DNA of 7,830 nucleotides from Candidatus Fermentibacterales bacterium (GTDB lineage: Bacteria > Fermentibacterota > Fermentibacteria > Fermentibacterales > JAFGKQ01), in contig JAFGKQ010000245.1 in NCBI GenBank assembly GCA_016928495.1, positions 1 through 7,830 of the forward strand. Direction: 5' to 3'. The notes below the pieces were generated by a model. It was not told where the DNA came from, did not search any database, and saw only the letters and a program-made list of their open reading frames with translations. The stretch's first letter is position 1; each line of letters starts with the position of its first letter. Shown here piece after piece: positions 1 through 6,394 of the stretch. A program made the translations under genes and the position numbers.

Positions 1-1091
1 CTCATCTCTCCCTGCCTCTGATCGGCGAGGGCGAGTGCGTGGGAGAGGCTGACCACTCCGGTACGGAGCATCTGAGCGGGCTGGAGGCCCTGCGGTTGCT
101 CGGCCGGGATCCCCTCACGCTGCAGGCGAAGGAGGGTCTGGCGCTCATCAACGGCACTCAGGGCATGACGTCCGTGCTCGCGCTCGCGCTCCTGGACTGC
201 CTGGCCCTTGCGGACGCCTGCGACGCGGCCGCCTCGATGAGCGTAGAGGCCCTGCTGGCAACCGATTCCGCCTTCGATCCCGAGCTGATCTCCCTCAGGC
301 CTCACCCCGGCGCCGAGAGAGTCGCGGCGAACCTCAGGCTTCTCACGTCGGGAAGCGGGATACTCGAGTCGCACAGGGGATGCGACAGGGTTCAGGACGC
401 CTACTCCCTGAGGTGCTCGCCTCAGGTCCACGGGGCCTGCAGGGATGCCATGGCCTACGTCCGGGGCGTTCTCGACCGCGAGCTGGTCTCCGTGACGGAC
501 AATCCCCTCCTCATGAGCGATGGCAGGGTGCTCAGCGGAGGCAACTTCCATGGCGAGCCGGTGGCGCTGGCAGCCGACCATCTGGCGCTTGCCGCCTGCG
601 AGCTGGCGAGCATAAGCGAACGCAGGATCGAGAGGCTGCTCAATCCCGATCTGAGCGGCATGCCCGCCTTCCTGTCGCCATCGCCGGGAACGAACTCGGG
701 CCTGATGATCGCCCAGTACTCGGCTGCCTCTCTGGTAAGCGAGAACCGGGCCATGGCCCATCCCGCCAGTGTGGACAACATCCCGGTCAGCGCATCGCAG
801 GAGGACCATGTGTCCATGGGCATGATCTCTGCACGCAAGGCTGCGATGTCGGTAGAGAACGCGCGTCGGGTCGTTGCAACCGAGCTCCTGGCAGGTGCTC
901 AGGCCCTGGACCTGATGGGCAGGTCGCAGCTTGCCGGCAGCGGTGTCCGCGAGGTCTACTCGGCCGTCAGAGGGGCTGCCGCGCCTCTCGGAGACGACAG
1001 GCGGATAGACATGGACATAGACGCCGTGGAGGGGCTGGTGGCGGACGGGGTGTTCTCCCGCATCGTGGAAGGCCTGAGAAGGGACCTCTGA
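1..1091 (+). CDS. hutH: Histidine ammonia-lyase, C-terminal part (5' end outside window)
   Basis: Histidine ammonia-lyase deaminates L-histidine to urocanate, the first step of histidine degradation, in the cytoplasm. The reading frame is already open at the left edge (codons from base 3), and the first residues HLSLPLIGEGE normally follow directly after the Ala-Ser-Gly that forms the MIO cofactor, so that triad lies just outside. Family motifs seen in order are KEGLALINGTQ (about bases 126-161), QDAYSLRCSPQVHG (about 393-434), TDNPLL, GNFHGEPVA (about 540-566), SERR, and SASQEDHVSMG (about 789-821). The last matches histidine-specific lyases better than phenylalanine or tyrosine lyases. The C-terminus looks complete, ending in TGA one base before the stop of the convergent gene. 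A GTG at 39 could be mistaken for the start, but homology continues upstream of it. Other hut genes may lie to the left; none is visible here. Confidence 0.95.
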   Translation, partial: HLSLPLIGEGECVGEADHSGTEHLSGLEALRLLGRDPLTLQAKEGLALINGTQGMTSVLALALLDCLALADACDAAASMSVEALLATDSAFDPELISLRPHPGAERVAANLRLLTSGSGILESHRGCDRVQDAYSLRCSPQVHGACRDAMAYVRGVLDRELVSVTDNPLLMSDGRVLSGGNFHGEPVALAADHLALAACELASISERRIERLLNPDLSGMPAFLSPSPGTNSGLMIAQYSAASLVSENRAMAHPASVDNIPVSASQEDHVSMGMISARKAAMSVENARRVVATELLAGAQALDLMGRSQLAGSGVREVYSAVRGAAAPLGDDRRIDMDIDAVEGLVADGVFSRIVEGLRRDL

Positions 1092-1092
1092 C

Positions 1093-1515
1093 TCAGGCTT
1101 CGTAGAGCCCGTCGTCGTAGGAGGGGGGAGCTCCCTGGCCGTCGTCTCCCAGCCCCGCCTCTTCCAGCTCCCTCTCGATCTTCTCCGGATCCTCACCAGC
1201 CTCGAGTCGCGATATGGCTTCGTCGAACTCCGGGCCCAGATCCTCCCCGGTCTCCTCCGCCAGCCTCCGGAGCGCTCTTGCCATTGACCTGGGGTCGTTC
1301 TCGTCCACTCCGGCCAGGACCGGGTCGTCGGCCAGATCGTCCGGTATCGACGAGGAGCCGCTGCTGACCCTCGGAGTAGAGAAGCGGCTCAGCCGTCTCT
1401 CGAGGTCGGGGGCGCCGCATCTGGGACAGGCCGGGCCGGTATCCCCGGACGGATCCCTTACGAGGAACTGGAATATCCTGTTGCAGTGCTCGCAGAAGTA
1501 CTCGTAGATGGGCAA
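1093..1515 (-). CDS. FmdB-family zinc-ribbon protein
   Basis: A 140-residue protein that opens with the hallmark of the FmdB / putative regulatory zinc-ribbon family: MPIYEYFCEHC, then a second knuckle CPRC. The four likely zinc ligands are C8, C11, C30 and C33. Residues 50-70 are a Ser/Asp-rich linker. From about residue 73 there is an acidic helical segment (DPRSMARALRRLAEE, then EDLGPEFDEAISRLEAGEDPEKIE) of the kind seen in longer FmdB proteins. FmdB proteins are small and poorly characterised; the regulatory label comes from an amidase/formamidase gene context, so the function here is unknown. The start is a TTG, fixed by the invariant MPIYEY and preceded by AGGGAGAG nine bases upstream. 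Its first 58 bases overlap the end of the DUF89 gene, pointing to translational coupling as the last gene of the pdx transcript. The stop lies one base from that of hutH. Confidence 0.88.
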   Translation of the reverse strand: MPIYEYFCEHCNRIFQFLVRDPSGDTGPACPRCGAPDLERRLSRFSTPRVSSGSSSIPDDLADDPVLAGVDENDPRSMARALRRLAEETGEDLGPEFDEAISRLEAGEDPEKIERELEEAGLGDDGQGAPPSYDDGLYEA

Positions 1516-2426
1516 CTGGCTCGACTCTCCCTTCGCCCTGCTATCGCCTCGAGGCTCGCCCCACTGGCGAAGATCCCGCTCCAGCGGGGCTGGCTGACGA
1601 GGTCCGCGATAACGTCACACTTGACCACGAACGAATAGTAGATCCTGTGGGGATCGATCTCCCCGTTGCCGAGGATGAGGCCCTCCAGATTGCCCTGACC
1701 CTTGGACAGGACGAGATCGGCCCCTCGGAGCAGCTCCGCGAAACCCGGCGAGCAGGCGGAAGGCACTACCGTGGGGGCGTCGAGCCCGGTACTCACCAGC
1801 CTGGCGACCCGTCCCAGTCCCGCAGCCTCGGCGTCGGATGATGTGGCATCGTTCAGGACGGGCAGCGGCCTGACCGCGTAGGCAAGCTCACACCCGCCCC
1901 CGGCAAGCTGCTCCAGGAACAGCATGTCCAGTACGGTCTCCCCGGCGTTGTCCCCGAGCACCAGCAGGGAGCCCGCCCCGGAGAGCTGCTCCAGGAACCT
2001 CTCCGTCTCGTCGATGGCGAGAGGACGCGAGAGAGTCTCCATCAGGATCTCCGCCTCGGGAAGCTCCCTTCCCTGCGCGACATCGATGAGGTTGGCCCAG
2101 CAGCATGCCCGCAGGGCAGCCCTTGGCGGGTCGGCGGTCGAGGCGTAGGCGGCTCTGAGCGAGTCCGCCCTCATCATCATCTCCTCCGTAGCCGACTTCT
2201 TCTGCTGCTCGAAGATGTCCAGCCTGCCCAGGCGCTCCCTGAGCCAGGCGTAGACGGGTGCGCCGGCAACCGGGGGCGGGTGATGCCCCAGCCTGGGCAG
2301 GACCATTGCCATCGCCTCCGACAGCAGAGCGCGTGCCGTTTTGCCAGTGGTCCCTGCGGTGCGGATGAAGGAGGCCAGGCCCTCCCTGAAGCACTCGGTG
2401 CACTCAGCGCCCGGTCGCAGCGGCAA
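1458..2426 (-). CDS. DUF89 / ARMT1-like damage-control phosphatase family protein
   Basis: A 322-residue protein of the DUF89 family of metal-dependent phosphatases. Visible motifs are an N-terminal CxxC (C9, C12 in AECTECF, typical of the prokaryotic branch), GDNAGE at 158-163 (metal-binding Asp-Asn), LNDATSSDA at 191-199, and ADLVLSKGQGN at 236-246, which supplies a further metal Asp and the conserved Lys. Family members studied elsewhere hydrolyse damaged or harmful phosphometabolites such as certain sugar phosphates or phosphopantetheine derivatives; the substrate here is unknown. The start is TTG, the first possible start after an in-frame TGA, with GAGGGGG seven bases upstream, and it overlaps the end of pdxT by 23 nt. 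The coupling to pdxST suggests a role near PLP or pentose-phosphate metabolism (inference). The last 19 residues are Ser/Thr-rich and are read in another frame through the start of the FmdB gene, so the tail is probably not conserved. Confidence 0.85.
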   Translation of the reverse strand: MPLRPGAECTECFREGLASFIRTAGTTGKTARALLSEAMAMVLPRLGHHPPPVAGAPVYAWLRERLGRLDIFEQQKKSATEEMMMRADSLRAAYASTADPPRAALRACCWANLIDVAQGRELPEAEILMETLSRPLAIDETERFLEQLSGAGSLLVLGDNAGETVLDMLFLEQLAGGGCELAYAVRPLPVLNDATSSDAEAAGLGRVARLVSTGLDAPTVVPSACSPGFAELLRGADLVLSKGQGNLEGLILGNGEIDPHRIYYSFVVKCDVIADLVSQPRWSGIFASGASLEAIAGRRESRASCPSTSTSASTATGYSSSS

Positions 2427-3105
2427 TTCCCGACCCCCTCAGGAACAGGCGGTGGACCCGGTCGTCCCCCGTCAGCTCGGGATGGAAAGAGGAGAGCCAG
2501 AGGTTGCCCTGGCGAACGAACACGGGACCTTCGTCGAGGCAGCAGAGTATCTCCGGGTCCTCTTCGATCGGCTGGAGCAGCGGGGCCCGGATGAAGACCC
2601 CGGGGAAGGGTCCGTCGACTCCGCGTATGGCTATGCTCTGCGTGAAGCTGTGTGACTGGCGCCCGAAGGCGTTTCTCAGCGCGCGGACGCCCGCAAGACC
2701 GAGGCAGGCCTGATCGAAGTCGTCGTGCTCGGACTCGATCACGCTCCGCGAGAGGAGAACGGCCCCGGCACATGTCCCCCAGACCGGCAGGCCCTCGCGC
2801 GCAAGAGCGATGATGGGCGAATCGAGGCCCCAGCGTCGGACCAGGGCCATGAGCGTGGTACTCTCGCCTCCCGGGATGACCAGTGCGCTTATGCCATCCA
2901 GGTGTGCCGGTGATCTCACCTCGCGCGCGCTCACTCCCGCCTCGAGAAAGGCCTGGACATGCTCGCGGACCCCGCCCTGCAGGGCCAGAACGCCGACCAG
3001 GGGATTCCCGGGCCCGGCAGGTGCCCCGGATGGCGGCGCGGCCCGGTCCGGGACGGCTCTCTCCGCCAGGGGGCTACCAGCCGCGGCGGGCCAGTCTCTC
3101 TCCAT
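2404..3105 (-). CDS. pdxT: Pyridoxal 5'-phosphate synthase, glutaminase subunit PdxT
   Basis: PdxT hydrolyses glutamine and channels ammonia to PdxS for synthesis of pyridoxal 5'-phosphate. It is a class I (triad) glutamine amidotransferase. The motifs are clear: [14 protein letters not shown] (37-50), IPGGESTT (77-84), WGTCAGA with nucleophile C112, RNAFGRQ (144-150), and SSFHPELT with triad residues H208 and E210. The core matches the usual length of about 195 residues. From the ATG at 3105, however, there is a Pro/Ala/Gly-rich extension of roughly 35 residues before the conserved VGVLALQG. No ATG, GTG or TTG lies between, so the start is either this ATG, overlapping pdxS by 32 nt with only a weak ribosome site, or a rare CTG such as the one at 3000. 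The catalytic part is not affected. It is the third gene of the minus-strand run. Confidence 0.93.
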   Translation of the reverse strand: MERDWPAAAGSPLAERAVPDRAAPPSGAPAGPGNPLVGVLALQGGVREHVQAFLEAGVSAREVRSPAHLDGISALVIPGGESTTLMALVRRWGLDSPIIALAREGLPVWGTCAGAVLLSRSVIESEHDDFDQACLGLAGVRALRNAFGRQSHSFTQSIAIRGVDGPFPGVFIRAPLLQPIEEDPEILCCLDEGPVFVRQGNLWLSSFHPELTGDDRVHRLFLRGSGIAAATGR

Positions 3106-3961
3106 CGCCCAGCTCGGAGATCTCGATGCCGTGCATGGCTTCCCCGAGACCCGCGGATACCTCGGCTATGACGCCTGGATCGTCGAATCTGCTGACTGCC
3201 TCGACTATGGCTCTCGCCCTGCGCTCCGGGTCGGAGCTCTTGAAGATCCCGCTACCGACGAACACGCCATCCATGCCGAGCTGCATCATCATCGCCGCGT
3301 CCGCCGGAGTGGCTATTCCCCCCGCCGCGAAGTTGACGACGGGGAGCCTGCCGGACTCATGCACCTGATTGACCAGCTCGAAGGGCGCACCCATCTCCCT
3401 GGCGGCGGTCATGAGCTCCTCCGCGGGCATTGAGTGGATTCGCGCGATCTCGCCGAGCACCGCTCTGGCGTGTCTCACGGCCTCGACCACGTTGCCGGTG
3501 CCGGCTTCGCCCTTGGTGCGTATCATGGCCGCGCCCTCGCCGATCCGCCTGAGGGCTTCCCCCAGGCAGGTGCAGCCGCAGACGAAGGGAACGCCGAACC
3601 TCCACTTGTCTATGTGGAAGGACTCATCGGCGGGCGTGAGGACCTCGGACTCGTCGATGAAGTCTATCTCGAGCGCCTCGAGCACCTGGGCTTCGACGAA
3701 GTGGCCTATCCTGCACTTCGCCATGACCGGTATCGTGACCGCCTTCTGGATGGCCCCGATCACCTCCGGGTCCGACATCCTGGCCACCCCGCCGTGGGCC
3801 CTTATGTCGGCGGGCACTCTCTCGAGGGCCATGACGGCCACCGCGCCGGCCTGTTCCGCGATCCTCGCCTGATCCGGGGTGACGACATCCATGATGACGC
3901 CCCCCTTGAGCATCTGGGCATGGCCCAGCTTGACCTCGTAGGTTCCCTCTTCGCGTTGCAT
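3074..3961 (-). CDS. pdxS: Pyridoxal 5'-phosphate synthase, lyase subunit PdxS
   Basis: PdxS condenses ribose 5-phosphate, glyceraldehyde 3-phosphate and ammonia from PdxT into pyridoxal 5'-phosphate. It is a (beta/alpha)8 barrel that forms a dodecamer in characterised members. At 295 residues it has the normal length. The family signatures are GGVIMDVV with D25, [18 protein letters not shown] (45-62), [14 protein letters not shown] with the ribose-phosphate-binding lysine K82, [10 protein letters not shown] with the second catalytic lysine K150, [20 protein letters not shown] (210-229) and [10 protein letters not shown] (234-242). The ATG at 3961 was chosen because homology begins there, AAGGG lies nine bases upstream, and it forms TGATG with the stop of the preceding gene. 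The same frame is open back to 4060, but those residues look random. The C-terminus lacks the longer tail of some homologues and overlaps pdxT. Confidence 0.97.
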   Translation of the reverse strand: MQREEGTYEVKLGHAQMLKGGVIMDVVTPDQARIAEQAGAVAVMALERVPADIRAHGGVARMSDPEVIGAIQKAVTIPVMAKCRIGHFVEAQVLEALEIDFIDESEVLTPADESFHIDKWRFGVPFVCGCTCLGEALRRIGEGAAMIRTKGEAGTGNVVEAVRHARAVLGEIARIHSMPAEELMTAAREMGAPFELVNQVHESGRLPVVNFAAGGIATPADAAMMMQLGMDGVFVGSGIFKSSDPERRARAIVEAVSRFDDPGVIAEVSAGLGEAMHGIEISELGDGERLARRGW

Positions 3962-4448
3962 CAGAGCAGACCCTTCTGATCCAGGAGGGCGAGCAGCTCT
4001 TGCTCCCGCTCCATCCAGGTGCTGTCCGTCGAGATCAGCCTGTCCTCGAGGACCCGGCACCTCGCGGTGTCCTCGTCTGGAGCGCCGTGGTAGAAGGCCC
4101 TGATCTCCGAGTACAAGATGAGGTATTCCTGCACGCTGTCAACGACCTCCCTCCACGCCAGACTGGTTTCCTGCCCCCATCCCTGGAACCAGAGGGAGTA
4201 GGCCGAGATCCGGTCCAGGGCGAGCTCCGCCCTGAGCCAGGCGAGATCGAGCAGCCAGAGGCGGAGAGGTGTGTCCTCCCGTGCCGGGCACTCCGGGACC
4301 GCCTCGCAGTAGAATCGAAGAGGCCGGAGACCTCCCTGTCCAGTTGCAGCAGGAGCTCTATCGGCCCCTCGTAGTCATGCGCGGGGTCGGCCTCCGGAGC
4401 CTGGGGACTGGCGGAGAAGCTCCATGCCGCGAGGACCAGGAGAGCCAT
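3961..4448 (-). pseudogene. Small putative secreted protein, broken by a one-base frameshift
   Basis: Not recognised. Two frames join into one gene of about 162 residues. Frame one starts at ATG 4448, with GGAGGAG five bases upstream, and gives MALLVLAAWSFSASPQAPEA, a plausible short signal peptide, then an acidic segment to about residue 44 (LDREVSGLF, ending at 4317). The frame then loses coding character, and a second frame takes over at 4317 (RFYCEAVPEC onward) for 118 residues. That part is rich in Trp, Leu, Tyr and Glu, looks helical, and ends DQKGLL. Third-codon-position GC is high in frame one before about 4317 and high in frame two after it. Frame two has no usable start of its own, but its TGA overlaps the pdxS ATG as TGATG, which is typical of a real coupled gene. 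The defect equals one missing base near 4315-4320. It could be a sequencing error, a young pseudogene or a phase-variable gene. No slippery heptamer is evident. Confidence 0.72.
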
Positions 4449-4453
4449 CCGGG

Positions 4454-4460
4454 CTCCTCC
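4454..4460 (-). promoter_or_regulatory. Ribosome-binding site for the secreted-protein gene
   Basis: GGAGGAG on the minus strand, five bases before the ATG at 4448. It is strong and well spaced, and decides for this start over the in-frame ATG at 4475, which would sit almost at the predicted transcription start. Confidence 0.75.
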
Positions 4461-4481
4461 GGGGTTCGCAGACATGGCGCA

Positions 4482-4511
4482 AGTATACGAAACGTTGCCG
4501 GCATGCGGCAA
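4482..4511 (-). promoter_or_regulatory. Candidate sigma-70-type promoter for the minus-strand pdx run
   Basis: On the minus strand, TTGCCG (4511-4506) is followed after 18 bases by TATACT (4487-4482). Both boxes are close to the housekeeping consensus, and the area is the only AT-richer patch nearby. Transcription would begin near 4475, giving a leader of about 27 nt that carries the GGAGGAG site. It would drive the secreted gene, pdxS, pdxT, DUF89 and fmdB together. Predicted by eye only. Confidence 0.5.
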
Positions 4512-4519
4512 AAGGCAAG

Positions 4520-4548
4520 TGGACCGCGCTCGGGCATGCTCGTATCTT
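4520..4548 (+). promoter_or_regulatory. Candidate promoter for the CCA-enzyme gene
   Basis: TGGACC (4520-4525), a 17-base spacer, then TATCTT (4543-4548); each box matches consensus at four of six positions. Transcription would start around 4555, only a few bases before the ATG at 4559. The message would therefore be nearly leaderless, unless the ATG at 4613 is the true start. Weak evidence. Confidence 0.3.
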
Positions 4549-4558
4549 CGAGTTCGAT

Positions 4559-5986
4559 ATGGTGCAGAATCGCTCCTCAGGCTCTCCCGCGTGTCCGCCT
4601 GCCCGGGAGGTCATGGCCAGGCTGGAGGCGGCCCGGTCCGGGGCGGGAGCCCTGCGGATCTGCCGCGGGCTGACCGAATCCGGCCACGAGGCCAGGCTCG
4701 TGGGTGGCGGCGTGAGGGACGCTCTCCTGGGTCTTCCCCTCAGCGATCTCGATATCAGCACAAGCGCACGTCCGGAAGAGGTCATGGCCTGCTTCGACGA
4801 TGCCAGGTACGTCGGCAGGGCCTTCGGCGTGGTCCTGGTCAGGCTGGATGGCATCAGCTACGAGGTCAGCAGCTACAGGACCGAGTCAGACTACGCCGAT
4901 CTGCGCCACCCATCCGTCTGCCTGTTCCCGGTCACTCTGGAGGAGGATGCCGCAAGGCGCGACTTCACCGTGAACGCGATCTACTTCGCACCGGATTCGG
5001 CGGAGCTCATCGATCCCTGGGGTGGGCTCGGCGATCTCGCAAGAGGCGTCCTGAGATGCGTCGGGGATGCTTCGAAGCGCTTCGGAGAGGACGCTCTGAG
5101 GATAATGAGGGCCCCCAGGCTGGCCGCCAGGCTCGGCTTCGAGCTCGAGGAGGGTACCCGGAGCGCCGCTGCATCGATGTCCGGCCTGCTGACCAGGCTC
5201 GCCGGCGAGAGGGTATCGGAGGAGCTCGACAAGGCGCTATCGGATGCCTCCAGGGGCGACTACCTGAGGCTCATCGAACGCCTGGGCATATTGGTCGTGC
5301 TGCTGCCCGAGGTCGCCCGGCTGAGAGGGATCACCCAGGACCCCATGTGGCATCCCGAGGGAGACGCGCTCGAGCACACGGTCATCGCCGTCGAGGAGCT
5401 GAATCCCCTCGCTGTCCCCGACACCGTCTGGTGCGTGCTTCTGCACGACATCGGGAAGCACTCGGCCAGCCGGAGGGACGAGTCCGGCAGGATCGTCAGC
5501 CCGGGCCACGCTGCCGAGGGTGCCGGGATGGTGCCCGGGATAGCCGCCCGGCTCTGCTGGCCCTCGGCTCGAAGGCAGAGGGTCGTCTGGGTTGTCGAGA
5601 ACCACATGAAGCTCATGGACGCCCGGAAGATGAGGCCTTCGACGCTCAGGAGGCTGCTCGGGCACAGGTGGGGAAGGGACCTCGCCGAGGTGTTCAGGGC
5701 GAGCCGTGCGGCATCCCGGCGCCTGACCGGGGCGGACTCCGTGGATCCCGAGGTTGCCTTCTGCTTCGAGAGGATCGCAGAATATGATGCTGAGGGAGGT
5801 CGTGCAGCCCTGACGGTCAGCGGCAGCGACCTTATCGATCTGGGCGTCCCTCAGGGCCCGGAGATAGGGAGACTGCTCGATCTTCTGAGGGAGGCCGTCG
5901 AGAACGGCGAGCTGGATGCGGACAGGTCCGCGCTGCTCCGGCACGTCCGCCAGATCCTCGGGAAGGACGGGACAGACCCGCGATGA
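4559..5986 (+). CDS. cca: CCA tRNA nucleotidyltransferase / poly(A) polymerase family, with HD domain
   Basis: A class II CCA-adding-type enzyme that builds or repairs the CCA 3' end of tRNAs from CTP and ATP in the cytoplasm. Of 475 residues, the head domain shows VGGGVRD (48-54), SDLDIS with the catalytic carboxylates D63 and D65, ARRDFTVNA (132-140) and EDALRIMRAPRLAARLGFE (177-195). A C-terminal HD region follows: HPEGDALEHT (H273), LLHDIGK (H296, D297), then H317 and H349. The protein ends with the common GVPQGPEIGRLL segment (429-440). The sequence alone cannot separate a full CCA enzyme from an A-adding or poly(A) polymerase relative. ATG 4559 lacks a clear ribosome site. ATG 4613 is the alternative; it has GGGAGG, but only two bases away, and would still leave about 30 residues before VGGGVRD. 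The frame is open back to 4424 but lacks family resemblance there. The stop overlaps the next gene as ATGA. Confidence 0.92.
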   Translation: MVQNRSSGSPACPPAREVMARLEAARSGAGALRICRGLTESGHEARLVGGGVRDALLGLPLSDLDISTSARPEEVMACFDDARYVGRAFGVVLVRLDGISYEVSSYRTESDYADLRHPSVCLFPVTLEEDAARRDFTVNAIYFAPDSAELIDPWGGLGDLARGVLRCVGDASKRFGEDALRIMRAPRLAARLGFELEEGTRSAAASMSGLLTRLAGERVSEELDKALSDASRGDYLRLIERLGILVVLLPEVARLRGITQDPMWHPEGDALEHTVIAVEELNPLAVPDTVWCVLLHDIGKHSASRRDESGRIVSPGHAAEGAGMVPGIAARLCWPSARRQRVVWVVENHMKLMDARKMRPSTLRRLLGHRWGRDLAEVFRASRAASRRLTGADSVDPEVAFCFERIAEYDAEGGRAALTVSGSDLIDLGVPQGPEIGRLLDLLREAVENGELDADRSALLRHVRQILGKDGTDPR

Positions 5987-6384
5987 TCCACCTGCTCGTT
6001 CTGCTGCATCTCGCGATGACTGCTTCCGAGGCCCCGGACGCCCCCGCCTTCCTGGCAGACCTCGAGGGCGCCGGCATCCCTGCCTCCGAGGTCTCGCTGA
6101 CTGCCGCCGCCGTCTGCGTGACTATGGACGGCAGCCTCTCCAGAGGCGACAGCTTGCTGAAGCACTACGGCGGTGTCTACTACGCCCTGCTGGACAGCAT
6201 AGGCGCCGGATGGCCGCTGCTGGGCCTCCGGATAAGCATAGAGGATGTCGTGCTGGTCCTGGACGGGGCCTGCGTCGCGCAGGCCATCGAGCAGATTGTC
6301 CGGGGCGTGCCTGACGAGCAGGTCGGCCTGTGGGTCCTGGAGCACACTCTTCTGGAGGATCTTCCGGGGCCCGCTCAGCCCTGA
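5983..6384 (+). CDS. Small hypothetical protein, possibly exported
   Basis: Not recognised. A 133-residue protein whose ATG overlaps the cca stop by four bases (ATGA), so it is probably co-translated with cca. The N-terminus MIHLLVLLHLAMTASEA is hydrophobic over the first 13 or so residues, which could be a weak signal peptide, although the usual leading Lys/Arg are missing. The rest is acidic and Leu/Val/Ala-rich, with one or two moderately hydrophobic stretches (GWPLLGLRISIEDVVLVLDG, about 76-95) that are too charged for a membrane span. It contains no Cys pair or catalytic motif that I can name. Codon use, with high third-position GC, matches its neighbours, which supports a real gene. Its last ten bases overlap the end of the convergent glycosyltransferase gene. 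Coupling with cca does not by itself reveal a function. Confidence 0.7.
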   Translation: MIHLLVLLHLAMTASEAPDAPAFLADLEGAGIPASEVSLTAAAVCVTMDGSLSRGDSLLKHYGGVYYALLDSIGAGWPLLGLRISIEDVVLVLDGACVAQAIEQIVRGVPDEQVGLWVLEHTLLEDLPGPAQP

Positions 6385-6394
6385 GCTGGCTCCC
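6366..6394. terminator. Hairpin at the convergent gene ends, possible two-way terminator
   Basis: GCTCAG (6373-6378), CC, CTGAGC (6381-6386) is a perfect six-pair inverted repeat. It extends outward, after a 2x2 mismatch, to GGGGC (6366-6370) facing GCtCCC (6389-6394). Both stop codons sit inside it: TGA at 6382-6384 on the plus strand and at 6377-6375 on the minus strand. No T tract follows on either side, so it is not a classical intrinsic terminator. Confidence 0.35.

Noticed and set aside
455-838. Minus-strand frame inside hutH
   Set aside because: It is fully contained in conserved hutH sequence, with no motif or ribosome site; a GC-rich shadow frame.
1126-1135. GGGAGCTCCC palindrome near the hutH/fmdB junction as a terminator
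   Set aside because: It lies inside the fmdB coding sequence, has no loop and no T tract, and is expected by chance in GC-rich DNA.
3962-4060. A longer pdxS start upstream of 3961
   Set aside because: The extra 33 residues lack family similarity. They are the out-of-frame end of the preceding gene, and ATG 3961 has a ribosome site and the TGATG junction.
4300-4374. Programmed -1 frameshifting in the secreted gene
   Set aside because: No slippery heptamer and no obvious downstream stimulatory structure are visible in the window where both frames are open. A simple base loss is more economical.
4035-4511. A single uninterrupted minus-strand protein of 158 residues
   Set aside because: After about 4317 its codons lose third-position GC and the protein turns into Ser/Arg/Gly-rich noise, while another frame becomes coding. 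Only its first part is real.
4424-4558. Upstream extension of the CCA enzyme
   Set aside because: It would run across the divergent promoter region and the start of the opposite gene, and the residues do not resemble the family.
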